Below, one piece after another: positions 23,963 through 36,235 of a stretch of 64,000 nt of DNA. The DNA lies in the NCBI GenBank assembly GCA_015680905.1, contig CM027381.1, positions 13,555,501-13,619,500 of the forward strand, in the 5' to 3' direction. The position numbers and the translations under genes are program-made. The notes beneath the pieces were generated by a model that saw only the letters and a program-made list of their open reading frames with translations, ran no database searches and was not told the DNA's origin. Positions within the stretch are counted from its first letter, which is position 1. Every line of letters begins with the position of its first letter. The DNA is from Coptis chinensis (lineage: Eukaryota > Streptophyta > Magnoliopsida > Ranunculales > Ranunculaceae).

Positions 23963-26559
23963 AAATATCCTAAAAGGGGAAAATTAAAGGAGTGGTTCCT
24001 AGCTATTGGATAAGATATCAGAATATTGAAATTAATTAGTGTCCCTTGCTCCCTTCTAACATGCACCCTTTTCATTGTGTTTTTATACTCTACGTTATAT
24101 CTTAATGCAAAGTTGTTCTAGGCCTAATTTTGCGGTTCACAACTGACTCTCTTCTTCTTCTTATTTTTTTCTTTTTTTCTTTTTTTGTTGTTTTTGTCTA
24201 TCTTTCAAGTTTAAACTATAGCCTGAAGTATGGTTTTGGTTGATGACGGCTTATATGTCTTAATGATGTATGTTCATGTTGTTCTATATAATCTCCACGC
24301 CCACCTGATAATCTGCAATCATAGTTATCTCCACCGCCCAGGCTCTATAAGTCAGTTGTTTTACTAGTCACTCTTATCGACAAGGTAGGGCGCACTTACT
24401 TTTGATGGGGTTCACGAGTCAAGGGTGCGATGAGCAACTCAGCTGCATTGTTATCACAGCGTATCATTTAGAAAGTTATCAATTGTGCAGCAGATTTTAA
24501 AGTGATGTCGTATATGCTATTGATTAACTAACTAGACGCAATAATACACAAGATGACTTTGATTGAGAGTAAATGTTAACTGGAAGAGGACCATGTACTT
24601 TTTATAGCAGAAGAAAAACAAAAGACAAATAATCTCTTTGCAATAGAAGGAATTTAAGAAAATAAAATAAATAAGAGAGTGCTTTAATACGGAAAGAATT
24701 TTAAGTTGCTGTGTTGATACAACTATTCTAACAATCTTAAGGAAAGAATTTTTCGTAGTAGAACAAAAGAGAGTGCTTTAATACGGCAATCAAACGATAA
24801 GTCTTTTACTTTGAGTTATTGTTTGTGTTATTGGGTTATGACTTCAGAAATTTTCTAATAATTTTGTTTTTGTTAGGGAAACCAATTAAAGATTGAATAT
24901 TTATTGATCTTTTGTGGTTTATCAAACCCTATATGGTTGTAGACCTTTCTCCTATGTTTGTGGGAGTCAAATATGAGATTTCTATTAAGAAAAACGTCAA
25001 AGTTCGTCTTTTTAACAGTTGCGTCACTCGTTACGGAAACTGCTGTAACTTTCAGCTCAGAGCTCGGTTTTGCAATCTGCTTCTTGTGTTGGATAGCTGA
25101 TTCAAAGAGCTTTCCAGTGGTATAAGGCTTGATACCCAATTCGTCCTGAGCTGGTTCAGAATTACAGTTCTTTTGAACTGTTTTTCTAGAATGAGGAAAT
25201 TATGGTAATCCGATTTTTCAATCGGTTAGGTATCGTATTCTTTCACTCTTTGCAATTCTTTTGGTTTGATTATATGGTGATATTCTTGCCTTGAGTTGCA
25301 TGCTAGTTTTCTTAGGAGGAAATCCTTTTTAATTTTTTTTTTAATAACCTAGTCAACATATTATACGTGTTTTTATCACTAAGATATTAATTGGTTTGAC
25401 TAGAAGTAGTTTGATATTAATTTTCTTTGTACATATGTAGATGTATGTAGATGGTCTAAGAGAGACCTTAAGATAGTTAATATCAACCACACTCAAATCT
25501 TGGATAGTAATTATAATGTATTCAACACATAATTGCTTATCTCTATTGAAAGTGTAATGCGTGTTGTTAGGCGATGGTTATATTATTTGTTGTGAAAATA
25601 CATGTTAGATGAAGTAACTTGTAGCTTATATCCAATATAGCATATGTTAAAGTTATATAGCATGCTAGTTTTGGATATTAATCATCGTGGATTTACTTTG
25701 AACTTGATGATAGTTTATTGGTAAATTTTTTATAGTTTAAGACATTAATGGGTTGAGCCATTAGATGTTGTGGTAGTACTTGAGGTCTTGTTAATAGGGT
25801 ATCCTATCTTGCTTAAGCTCATGTAAAAGGAGGAGGTGGAGTTCTCTGTTGTTTTGGATATTCAGTGGCTAGATTTGCTTAAATATCGTATACTTTTTGT
25901 TGTGAGGGGTACAGTTAAAGTTTACTTTTCCTGAACCTATGATATGATATTAACCATATTTGGCATGGATGCATTATTTAACATTGACATGAAGCTTAAC
26001 CATGTCATATATTATTAAGTAATGAGCATCGTTGTCTACGAGAGGAAACAATATGGGAAACAATCAATATCCTTATAAACCTAATTTAGTCAAGGAGATG
26101 TAAGGTTATGGATTGTCTTATTAGACAATATCCTCCAGTGACTATTTTAGACAAGGAGATGTAACGCTTGTGGATTGTCTTATTAGGTATTATCTTCCTA
26201 TGACTATGAATAAATAGCCAAGGTGATGTACAAGTGCGTGGATTGTCTCTCTATGTAAATTGGAATGTTGAATGATGAAAAGAAGAATGATAATGATATT
26301 ATCTTGGGTAAAACCTTTTTCATCTAATTCTTCTATTCTTTAAAATTCATTTGAATCACTTGTGAATTTCCTTTCATATAGATAGCATGAACATAATATG
26401 ACTATGTTTAATATGATCCATAATCACAAACTTGAGTAAATTATATTCTTGTCATAAGAGTGCATATTTGTTGTTGTTTCTTTTAGTGTTTGTAGCGGTA
26501 TATTATGTTTTGCATGTAAGTTTGATTAGGTTGAGTAACCATTGAACTGTGGGGGGTTG
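23963..26559. other. Non-coding; possible old LTR-like sequence
   Basis: No gene. The stretch 24872-25300, beginning TGTTAGGGAAACC and with TTTATCAAACCCTATATGG, has the look of a Copia-type LTR, but I could not find a second copy after the Copia fossil. At about 26085-26200 an AAGGAGATGTAA...GGATTGTCTTATTAG motif is repeated twice. Confidence 0.3.
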
Positions 26560-28400
26560 TGACACATATGCATGACACTGTTTTACCAAAGTTTACCTCA
26601 CAAGATCATTGGAAAAACACTGAACTACAAAGTATGGAAAGGTCTTGGGCCTATCCAAAAATGCTTCAAAATGTGGGGGGTGTCTTGCCAAGGCTATTGT
26701 GAATGAATCTAAAAAGAAGTCTTTTTAGACACGGAATTATCTAGTAGATGTTCATTGGTGAAACTCATAATAGTGATGTTTGTTTTCGGTTGTCATGAGT
26801 GATAACAATTTTGTAGATACCACACTATTATTGAATGTCTTATATGCTAATTTTATTTGAGGTTGTGCTTTCGAGAAATTGGCATAGAGTGGTTGAATGT
26901 TCATAATGAACTACATAAGATAATCCCATTATTTCTCGCGACAAGAAATTTGGAAGACTATCAATGAGTATTTCCATCATTCACGGTGATGATGTTTATA
27001 TGTTTCTTGAGGAAGATTCATTAACCTATAAGGAAGTTGTCTGTCTATGAGAAGTGTCCTTTTTTTAAGGATACAACTCTTCTAAACTGAACTCTTGATT
27101 TATTGGGGGATCTATAGGTTGAATTTGATCTTTAAGAGAAAACTAAAACGTGATAGTTGTATTGCAAAATACAATGTTAATAATAATAGCCAAGAGGTTT
27201 CAATCAGAGACAAGATTTATACTATTTTGAAACCTTGCTCATATAACTAGAATTTCTTCTACAGAATTCTAAAGACTCTAGTTGAGTAGTTGTGCGTGGA
27301 ACTACAATACCAAGTAGTACCAGGTGATGAGCTGAAGGTATACAATTTAGTTAAATCTTTGTATGAGTTTATTCAAGCGCCTATAAATGGCATGAGCAAT
27401 TCAACAACATATTAGTGTCATATGGATGTCAAAGTACCGTTGTTGATAAAGGTGTGTCTTTTCTTTAGAGTAAAGCAAGACATATGTGTTAATCTCTCTT
27501 TGTTTAGATGATTTAATATCATGAGTGCTAGCATTGAGAATGTGTATGAGACAGAGAAATTCCTATTTGAAACACATAATAAACCGTCATTGAAAATGAT
27601 AGTTTATTATGTTGTTAAACTCATTTCTGTAACTGCTATATTCAGTTGTCAAGATGTTGGCGTTTGAATATGGTTGTAGCCCACAGAGTACCTTAAACCA
27701 GACCGGCCGGATGGTATAGGAGAATTTCGGGCACTATAGAATTGAATGACTGGTGAATATAGGAATTAAAACTCATGTTGGTCTCATTATGTTGTTATAG
27801 CACTTAGTAGAAATATTTTTCATTGAAAAGTATGGGTATTATGATAGTAAGCATGTGTTAACATCTTTTGTGTAAATATCCATCTTATGAAAAATAATCT
27901 CCTTGTGTTTTCTCATACTAAATATGTCAATATCATTGGTAGCCAATTGTACTTGATGGATAATGTATGTGAGACATGACATTGCCTACATTAATGACAT
28001 ACTGAGCTGATAACCCATTGTGTCCTTATAAGAAACTTTTATGTATATTGTCAGATTATCCAAGTACTATAGCAAAGTCATTGATTATGGACTGATATTT
28101 AGTAGATTTCCATAATTGTTAGAAGGGTAATATGTTATAAACTGGATCCAGTAATGTTTATGTGTTTACCTTTGGTGGAAATTGAGTGTCTTGGATATCA
28201 TCCAAGCTAATCGCCTTAGAAAAGGCATGTGATGATGCTGAGTGGGTTAGCAACCTCTTGGCAAATCTTCCCATTGGCCCTAACTTGACCTCATGATGTG
28301 TATATGTTTTGGTAACTCATTGCTAGACAAGCAACACATGTTATCTTATGTGCAATGGGAAAAGAATACATGTAAGTTGATATATAACTTAATCAAGCCG
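26560..28400 (+). mobile_element. Ty1/Copia retrotransposon fossil, internal part
   Basis: Fossil of a Copia-superfamily LTR element in plus orientation, heavily broken. Recognisable parts in the usual Copia order: the C-terminal side of integrase (about 26630-26720), reverse transcriptase (about 27110-27530), and the RNase H region (about 28150-28260, YVFTFGG...VSWISSKLIALEKA). No flanking LTR pair or target duplication was identified, so the ends are approximate. It is old, judging by the very large number of breaks. It lies directly 5' of the first B3 gene and replaces, or sits within, that gene's missing 5' part. Confidence 0.75.
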
Positions 28401-28456
28401 CTGCTAGAGATTATGTTAGGTTGGACTTAGTTTGGCCATATGTCTAACCCTGGTTA

Positions 28457-29867
28457 GAAAGGAAGAACGGCAAATTGAAGATGCTGGTAAGAAGAGAAGT
28501 TCACTTAATCCAAATGAAAATAACAGGTCTGAACAGATAGGAAATGAGGAAGGTCACTTCATGTTTTATACCGATGATGTTGTGAATTTGCCGAAGTCAA
28601 ATTGTCAAATATGTAGTTCTAGCCTTTTAGTTAGGAACGAAGGAAAGGACAATGAAGATGTTGGAAAGGAAAAAAAATTATTTGATTCCATTGATTCCAT
28701 AGGAGAGAATGGATTTGAACAGATTGAAAATGGAGAAATCATCTTCATGGTTGATAAGAACGGTGAAGTTTATTTGTCGAATTCTGGTCGTTTTGACCCT
28801 AGTGAAAGTATCATGCCCACTCCCCTCAAGATGACATCTGATAGGATTGATGATGAAAACTGGAATAAAACCAACATTTTCAACGATGAACAAGGAGGCG
28901 CACTTGGTTTGTATTGTCCGGTTAATTATGGAACAACCGTGTCTTTATGTAATGCTACAGTAATTAGGCCCACTCGTGACACAGCTCGTGCTTTTGAGAA
29001 TACAAAATCTCCATTGGAGTCATCTTCATCACCTCTTTACACACGTGTTCAGCCCAAGGAAAATAACAGTAAATTGTCAGAAACAGCTGAGGATGATTCA
29101 CTTCTAACCAAGCAAGAATCTATTCGAAAAGATTCATTAGTTATTGTGAAAGTACAAACTGATGTCTGTAAGTATATTATAATTTGCAATATTCAGGTTT
29201 TGATTTTTATCATACTTGTTCTAAGTTTTTTGCATCATTCAGCTTGTGTGGTAAGAAGGGATGTGCCAACTCAGAAGACGGGAAAATCTATTATAGCAGC
29301 CAGAGCATTCACATCCAACAATCCTGTACGTGCTGTTTCTGTCCAACCCTTATATGTGCATGGGAAGTTTAAACTGGTGAGCCCTTGGCTTGAATACAAT
29401 AGCAATCTTAACAAAGTTACACTGACTTTCGATTAGAGTCGCACACCAAAGCGTCAAATTGCTGAATAAACACAGGAATTTTTTTCAGAGGGAAGCTTTA
29501 GTTTTATTCATAACAACTACCGATCACCCATTGTTCTCTTATATGAAATCCTGCACACTTACAATTACCGTGGGTAACAGTTGTACCTTTCCTAATTGTG
29601 CAGAAAATACCAAGCAGCTTGGCCAACAAGTATCTAAACAACACCTTTGGATTCAGACTTCAACTTTCAAATAGGGGAATAGCCCATGCCAGACGTGATG
29701 CTGGCCAAGATCTTCATATAGTAGCCAAGAGCTGGAAGGAATTTGCTTTAGATAATCACGTGAATGAAGACGATGTTTGCATCTTTGAGCTTGCTGACAG
29801 GAACCATATTCAGCTGAAAGTGTCCATCTTGCGTACCCTTAAACATTCGCTACAACTGGATGAGTAA
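28457..29867 (+). CDS. VRN1/REM-like B3 DNA-binding protein A, 5'-incomplete
   Basis: Plant-specific B3 transcription factor of the REM family; VRN1, the best-known member, binds DNA and helps maintain vernalization-induced repression. Model: exon from an acceptor CTGGTTAG at about 28456 to 29167 (acidic, Ser-rich linker), intron 29168-29242, exon 29243-29376 (KSIIAARAFTSNNPVRAVS, QPLYVHGKFKL), intron 29377-29603, and exon 29604-29867 (IPSSLANKYLN, then SWKEFALDNHVNEDDVCIFEL). The last two exons form one complete C-terminal B3 domain, frames join across both introns, and the gene ends at a normal stop. The N-terminal B3 domain typical of VRN1-type proteins is missing; Copia remains lie where it should be. 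An in-frame ATG at 28432 exists but lies before the acceptor, so I doubt it is the real start. Confidence 0.75.
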
Positions 29868-31353
29868 CTGATATATATCTTAAAGTACTTTGTAAAGCAT
29901 GCATTGGCTATGTTGTGCGGTTAAACATATGGATATGGATATCTAAACTCGTGTCATTAGGATCACTTGTTTTTTATGTGGTACCTCTCGGATCTTATTG
30001 ACTCTTTGTATGAAATAATTCCTTTTTCTATTTACTGGTCATTTTATTCTCTTGATTAAATTTTGTACTTGACCAAATCACCTACCGGTTTGAAATCATC
30101 CTAAAGGAGTATTCCTCCAGTTTTACTCTACCTCCCAGCAGATGCATATTTGGAGTGCTTGTATGGATGAGTGCTAAAAACCTTTGTATTTGGCGTTTGT
30201 CATTTGAGGGTTCTTAATCCCTTTTTGTTTATTTTATTTTGTTTCTACTTTTTTGGTGGTTATCAGCTAGTCATTCCACAGGGTGGTTTTCACTTTTCAG
30301 TAATCCTGCAAATTATGGCACATGCATAGCTGGTGTTCATCAGTAATCAAGTCATCTTTCTCTGGGGGTTATAGGGCACTTGCTTCAATGAGTGAAATTA
30401 TTGCTGACGAATATGAGGGGACAGAGCAAATGAGAATGATTGGTGATTTGTGTCATGCATAGCATGCTTTCACCTCGAGTCACCTAATAACTAAATACAC
30501 ATCATCATCATCAGTTGCAAGACAAATAAGAATCTAGTACTCCTTCCAACTGTATATTGTACTCACTTCTTCCGCACTGCTCTTATATTTTAAGTCTGGT
30601 TTCCTTTTGGTGTGGAGTGTGGACTACTCACAAAACCTACCCAACGTTGTAACAATGCAGAGCCCGGAGAGAAAAGATGTCACAAGAGGGGGGAGGAAAA
30701 GGGGTTGCATTTCTACAAGATAATCCGATCTTCCTGTTTTCAACATCGACGCCTCGTAATTATTCTTTCCCTATTCTCTTATGAATTTAACATGCATAAT
30801 TTGTCAATAATCATTGCTCAATATAACTAGTATATATGTGTGCATAGGAATGCAGAGTGGAAGAAAATAGAATAATCAAACTCCTTTCTTTTCACTGATT
30901 TTTTTTTAAAGATTATTGAAGCTCATTTCTTGTTTTCTTCTAGTATTTCCATATGTTGTTTCTGTAATGAATCCCAAATTAGCTAAGCTACCTATACATT
31001 TTGTTTCCCTTAGTTGTTCTGTTGGACCTTATAAGTTATAACATAATGAAGCACAGTAAATATTTTTACAAAACTTCCGCATTTATATCTTAGTGGATTC
31101 CATTTAAAATTTAGTACCTGCAGCTAGACAAGTAGGTCACAGCCCTGGAATTATGTACAGGATTCAGATTGATCTGTTTGCACACAAGGTTATTTACTTT
31201 TTCTTACGATTAATGTTATTACTGAAAAGAAAAATGTATTTAATGTTGGAAATTCGAAATCCCATTTTAATGTCCAACCAAGTAGAGAGGTAATTCTTCA
31301 TGTGAAACATGTTTCATTTTCGGTGACTTTCATAGAACTGAGTTGATATTGAC
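29868..31353. other. Intergenic between the two B3 genes
   Basis: AT-rich, with poly(T) stretches; probably the 3' region of B3 gene A and the 5' region or first intron of gene B. I could not find the first exon of gene B, which in VRN1-like genes is short. Confidence 0.45.
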
Positions 31354-31933
31354 AGGCTATCCCGATGAAATTTTTAAGGAACTTCGGGATGGAGCTTCCT
31401 GATTTTGTAATGATGAAAGTTCCTAGTAGTAAAGAATGGCATGTGGAATTGAGGGAAGTGGAAGGTCAAGTTTGGTTTCATAGTGGCTGGCAAGAATTTG
31501 TAGAATATCACTCCATACTTATTGGCCACTTCTTGCTTTTCCAGTACGATGGCAATTCACGATTTAATGTTGTTATATTTGATATGAGTGCTTCTGAGAT
31601 AGAGTATCCATGGGAAGGAGTTGATTCAGAGGAAACCTGTAATGAAGTTGGATCGCATGCATCAGATGAACAACGAGAAGATGCTCCTGTGGAGATCCTG
31701 GAAGTTTTCCCTATAGAGAAGGCAAGCGATGCATCTGAAAGCCAGAAGATACAGAGTAACTATACTACGACATCCCAACGACCTCAGTACTCTCTACGGT
31801 CCATTGCAGAAAAGAAAGCTGAGACAACTTCTAGCTCAGGATTTAACAAACTGAGAAAAAAGATTCTGGGTCAATCAAAGAACCCAGGATGTAGAGCTAG
31901 TCCCCACAGAAACAAGAAGCTGAACATGGTAAG

Positions 31934-32281
31934 TAAGGGTGGAATTTGAGCTAAACAAACCGAGCTTTACCATGCTCAAGCTCGGCTCGCTAATTACACG
32001 AGCTTTAAATTGAGCTCGAGCTCGGCTCATATATAATAACGCGAAGCTCGAGCCGAGCTTTAAACGAGGCAAGCCCAAGCCGAGCTCCGAGCCCTCAGTT
32101 ATTTTACACTATAAATATGCTATTTGAACTGAACGAGCCGAGCTTCATCAAGCTCATTTGTTACACGAGCTTTTATTTGAGCTCAAGCTCGGCTCATATA
32201 GTAAGCGAGCGAGCTCGAGCTGAACTTAAACGAGCCAAGCCCAAGCCGAGCTCCGAGCCCTCGGCTCAAATTCCACCCTTA
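31934..32281. mobile_element. hAT-type MITE inside B3 gene B
   Basis: A 348-bp non-autonomous DNA transposon. Perfect 18-bp terminal inverted repeats: TAAGGGTGGAATTTGAGC at 31934-31951 and its reverse complement at 32264-32281. Flanked by a perfect 8-bp target duplication ATGGTAAG at 31926-31933 and 32282-32289; 8 bp is diagnostic of the hAT superfamily. The interior is GAGCTCGAGC/GGCTCG-rich with two subrepeats of about 100 bp (about 31995-32095 and 32165-32262). No transposase. The inverted repeats and target duplication are exact, which suggests a fairly young insertion. Confidence 0.93.
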
Positions 32282-32290
32282 ATGGTAAGT
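32282..32290 (+). promoter_or_regulatory. Duplicated 5' splice site
   Basis: The target duplication of the hAT MITE includes the splice donor. The upstream copy reads ATG/GTAAGT at 31926-31934, the sixth base supplied by the MITE's own terminal T. The downstream copy reads ATG/GTAAGT at 32282-32290. Both match the plant donor consensus. Use of the upstream site keeps the MITE intronic; use of the downstream site would place the MITE in the mRNA, where a stop occurs within a few codons. Confidence 0.7.
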
Positions 32291-33171
32291 AGAAGAAAGT
32301 CACAAGTTTATCTCAGGATCGTAGTTTTACAGTTTCATCCTTAAATTAATAGCACTTGTAGTATTTAGTCATAGTTTTTGCATCTTGCAGTGTCCAAACC
32401 TAGCAGGCCTTTGTCTTTCCAGAAAACAGAACGAGCCATTGCCGCAGTCAGAGCATTTACTTCTGAAAATCCCTGTTGCACTGTTACTATGCAACGGTCA
32501 TATGTGGTTAAGTGGTTTGTTCTGGTGAGATCTTCACGCTTTATAGTATTCTGATCAAGTTTCACTATGCGTTCTTGTTATAGGGCTTATGTTGAGCTCA
32601 ATCAATAAATATTTCTTCTTATACATTATAAAAATGGGATAACGTGTCTTCGTTAAAATTTTGTGTAAAATATGATGTATTTCTTTCTTCCTATTTTTGC
32701 AGAAGCTACCAATTGGCTTTGCCAAAACATATATGGAAAAAGACGCTCATGACGTCATGCTCTGCGTTCCAGATGGGAGAACGTGGCAGGCTCAATGCAC
32801 TTCTGGAGAGGGTCAGGCTAGGCTAGTCAGGGGATGGAAGGCATTTGTTTTTGATAATCACTTGGATTAGTCTGGACACGTGGACACTCTAGCTGTGCTT
32901 CCTCAATTGAAGAGGGGAAAACTAATTACGATAGGGAGTGCTAAAAAAAATTAATCTACTTTTTTGTGCCCGAATCTAACCTCAAACTCTAAAAAAAACT
33001 GGGCGATAGATATCTGGAAAAACCCACGATTCAATTTCACGCCATCCACTCCGAAAACCCCAAACTCTATAACCTTGAACTTTGGCTATTTGTTGATTAT
33101 CCAATTCTCCAGCATCTCGACCAAAATCAAGGCTATGGAGTTTATCTGAACACTTAGAATTAATAGCAGTC

Positions 33172-33639
33172 CCTAGCCTATGTCACCCCGAGGTTTTGGT
33201 AGGAAATTATTCCGAGAAGGTGGATGTGTGGAGTGTTGGTGTTCTACTTCATGCCCTCTTAGTTGGGTCCCTACCATTTCAAGGAGATTCATTAGAAGCA
33301 GTTTTTGAGGCAATTAAGAAGGTGGATTTAAGCTTTAATGGTGGGATGTGGGAATATGTGTCTGAACTTGCCCGGGATCTGATTGGGAGAATGCTGACAA
33401 GGGATGTCTCCTTGAGTGTAACTGCAGACGAAGTACTAACCCAAAAAAAACAAGGTTTGCTTTACTTCGTTTTATTTTATACGGTATATTTATTTATTTT
33501 ATTTTTCAAAAAAAAATCAGGACATCCATGGATTTCATTTTACACGGAGCAGGCTTTGAAGAGATCATTGATCAAGTCAAAAGGCAATAACTTGCTGTAC
33601 GATCTAGCCCAATCCAACAAGATTGTTCCTCGACTGTGA
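33172..33639 (+). pseudogene. PEPKR2-like Ser/Thr kinase fragment, C-terminal lobe
   Basis: Matches the end of a plant Ser/Thr kinase related to calcium-dependent and PEP-carboxylase-kinase-related kinases; the sequence agrees best, from memory, with PEPKR2. It begins inside the APE motif (HPEVLVGNYSEKVDVWSVGV), continues through LPFQGDSLEAVFEAIKKV and LARDLIGRMLTRDVS, and after an intron (about 33453-33523, GTTTGC...AATCAG) resumes with GHPWISFYTEQALK. The catalytic lobes before the activation segment are absent. The sequence just upstream looks one base out of frame. Because an intron is present, this is a genomic fragment and not a processed copy. Confidence 0.72.
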
Positions 33640-36120
33640 AAGCAAACAACCTCTGTACATCATTTTGATTCTTCTATGTTAACAGCTGACACCACCCGCA
33701 GACATTTACAACTCTTAAATCTCCAGTGCAATGAAAGATGACTGACGGCGTCCACGTATGGAAATTTTAAGTATCCAAGTGTTTTCATGTTTACTGCTTT
33801 CATAGTTTGAAGTTTAGTCTTTTGGTTTAAGCAACCACGCATGACAGTATGATTTGGTAGTGATTCACTCTACAAGAATAAAATTGAAATCCTAACAAGG
33901 ATGAACCATGCAAGTACAAGCTCCTGTACGGGGCTAATACTCCAGAGAAGGCACAATAAAATTAAAACAGAACTGTATGTTCATTGACGAGTGCCTTTTC
34001 ATGTGTCGTGATAGTGTACGCAGTCAACAATGAAGCTGCAAACAAACTCTTGAGTCTTGATGCAGCATAATAGGATTTGTGCATATTACCATTTGTTCAA
34101 AGAATCTTGATACAACAAATCCTGTATATATAACTTTCTATGAGAATACATGTGTACACTCTTTCGATGCTTACATTTCATTTCACCTCACAATTTCCAT
34201 GCATAAAGAGAGATACACAAATACAAATCCTAAACAGAGGAGCTGTCAACCAAGCAAGATGGACCATCGACTTTCGGTTTCCCAACCATTTCTTATAACA
34301 AGGTAATTCTCGAGAAAACATATGGTTGCACACAAGATGCCTCGGTCATGCAATTAAAAAAAGCGTATTCGATGCGAAATTTGGACTCTTGAGGCTCCTC
34401 TAGCACTTAATGCAATAACCGAGCCTTTCATGAAGAAATTATGTAATAAATAAACAATCCGAACTTCTCGGAGCATGAGTATTAGCTATAATGACCAGTT
34501 TGATCTTTTGCAGGAAGAACTTTCATGCTCACAGAGTCGCATTTAGTAGCTGTTCTTCGGCTTAAGGAACTTATAAGTTCACTTTCAGTGGATGTGGTTC
34601 CAGTGGAGGAACTATTATGTTCATTTTCAATAGTTTAGCTTTCGCTAAAAAAATTATTTTGATCATTTATAGTTGTGGTTTCGGTGAAAAGACATTTCAG
34701 TTCACTTCCAGTGTAGGCACTACCAGACACCTTAACTAGCAGTTCATCCTCATCCTGAAAAACCAACTTCCAGTGTAGGCACTGCCAGTCTTCTCATTCA
34801 ATAGTTGTTAAAATGCCTTGAAAGGTAACCGTATATAGGGTTTTGTTAGTGCAAGTAATGATTCTGTAAATATGTTATTTGAGTCATTGCTCTACAGAGG
34901 ATTGTTTTGTCCATTTTGCTATGTTATAGATTAGTTATAGATTAGTAAAGGTCCTAAGGTGAATGGAGGCACACTTGAAGGTATAGAATTGGGATAGGGA
35001 TAGATCGGTGGTGCATTTTGTAGGAGTTGATGGCAATGCAAAGCCCGGGAACGGCGATGGAAGTGGTAGACACGGGCGTAAGAAGTAAGCATTTGTCTTT
35101 GACAATGGAAAATATTGTTAATTTTCTAACATTTTTAATGCAATGATTGAAGTCCGATTCAGTCAAATTATGGTTATAAAATCTTTGTTGAGTTTGTTTT
35201 TTGACTTTTCGACTTACATTTTGGAGTACATATGCGGACACGCTTAGCAACAGCTGCTGCGCAATCGGATGCACCAACATACCCTGATCTTGATCCGGGA
35301 GAACTCTGGCACGAATGCATCCATTGACTGCTGCAGTCATGCATTCAAAAATAATGAACATGTGATCTTCTTTTTCAGAAAATAATGGGTAAAAAAGTTT
35401 AGACTGATATTGATATTGATTTACATTCATGTTTTCAAGTCTATTATGTTCTCAGTGAACTGGGTCCATGTCATATGCCATCCTAACCCTGTTGAAGATT
35501 TGTGGTTGCAGGTATTAGAAGAAAAATGGAGGTAAAACCAACGGTTGCTCGAGGGCTATATTTGCAGGTGGATTAGTCAGTATTTGCCAAAGTGGATGGT
35601 GCAATGAAATTTTTTGTTGGTAGCGTTAAGGTGGGTACAAAGAAGCGGTTGTTATGGCTTCCGCGGCAGTTTTCGAGATCAAAACAGAACAAAATGAAGC
35701 TTCCAAGAAGCCTTCGCAATAACTTATCACAATTGCTCCAAATTGTTTTTGTAGAAGGATTTAGTGCAAGGGTGGATTTCACCACTCGACTGGAAATTGT
35801 ATCTTTTTGGTTGAATTGTATGAGTATAATCACATGGAAATGAAGGCAAGTGTCATTTTTTTCATGTCTGCCGCACTAACAAGATGCTTGATCACAATAT
35901 TACAAACTTTTGTTAATATAACTATTGCAAATAAGTGGTTGATGCGGTTCGTATATAAATGCCTTAAACTTGAGTGTATTAATGTCCTACTTTTCTGCTA
36001 TTATGTAGTGTCTTAATAAGTCAAAAGTTCGTATAACAATAACACATCGAATGTCCTAGCACAACAGAAACACCGAAGGAACATCCAGAAAATGCAAGCA
36101 GCAATTCAGAAAATGCACAA
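33640..36120. other. No recognised gene
   Basis: AT-rich. Short unassigned frames: minus 34954-35430 (includes AAVNGCIRARVLPDQDQG) and plus 35592-35843 (KKRLLWLPRQFSRSKQNK). Neither shows a family motif. A short repeat, ACTTCCAGTGTAGGCACT, occurs at about 34706 and 34769. Confidence 0.35.
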
Positions 36121-36129
36121 CTTATTCCG

Positions 36130-36235
36130 TGAGTTATTGGATATGGATGGATTAGTTAATTGATATGTATTAGTTATTGGATATGGATATGGATTAGTTA
36201 ATAGATATGGATACGAATTAGTTAATAGATCAACA
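36130..36235. repeat. GGATAT satellite, small outlying copy
   Basis: Contains TTAGTTAATTGATATGTATT, GTTATTGGATATGGATATGG and TTAGTTAATAGATATGG, the same units as the array at 62590-63920, some 26 kb away. Confidence 0.8.

Larger units (their letters stand above)
31354..32870 (+). pseudogene. VRN1/REM-like B3 protein B, likely decayed
   Basis: Tandem relative of gene A. After an acceptor TTGACAG at 31353 comes an N-terminal B3 domain (IPMKFLRNFG, then LREVEGQVWFHSGWQEFVEY and HFLLFQYDGNSRFNV), followed by an acidic linker and a basic segment ending KLNM at 31928. Exon 32391-32524 (KTERAIAAVRAFTSENP, MQRSYVVKWFVL) and exon 32703-32870 (LPIGFAKTYMEKD, LVRGWKAFVFDNHLD) give a second B3 domain. 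A TAG interrupts this domain after DNHLD, cutting off its last strand. The obvious splice of the first to the second exon is also out of frame by one. So this copy keeps the full two-B3 architecture that gene A lacks but is probably not functional. It carries a MITE at its splice donor. Confidence 0.72.

Noticed and set aside
24872-25300. Possible 5' LTR of the Copia fossil
   Set aside because: No matching second LTR, primer-binding site or target duplication found; kept only as a weak note.
28432-28456. ATG at 28432 as the start of B3 protein A
   Set aside because: It precedes a good acceptor (CTGGTTAG) and lies at the edge of Copia sequence; family members have an N-terminal B3 domain before this point.
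34954-35430. 158-residue minus-strand ORF
   Set aside because: No recognisable domain; looks like a chance frame, although part (NGCIRARVLPDQDQG) is oddly protein-like.
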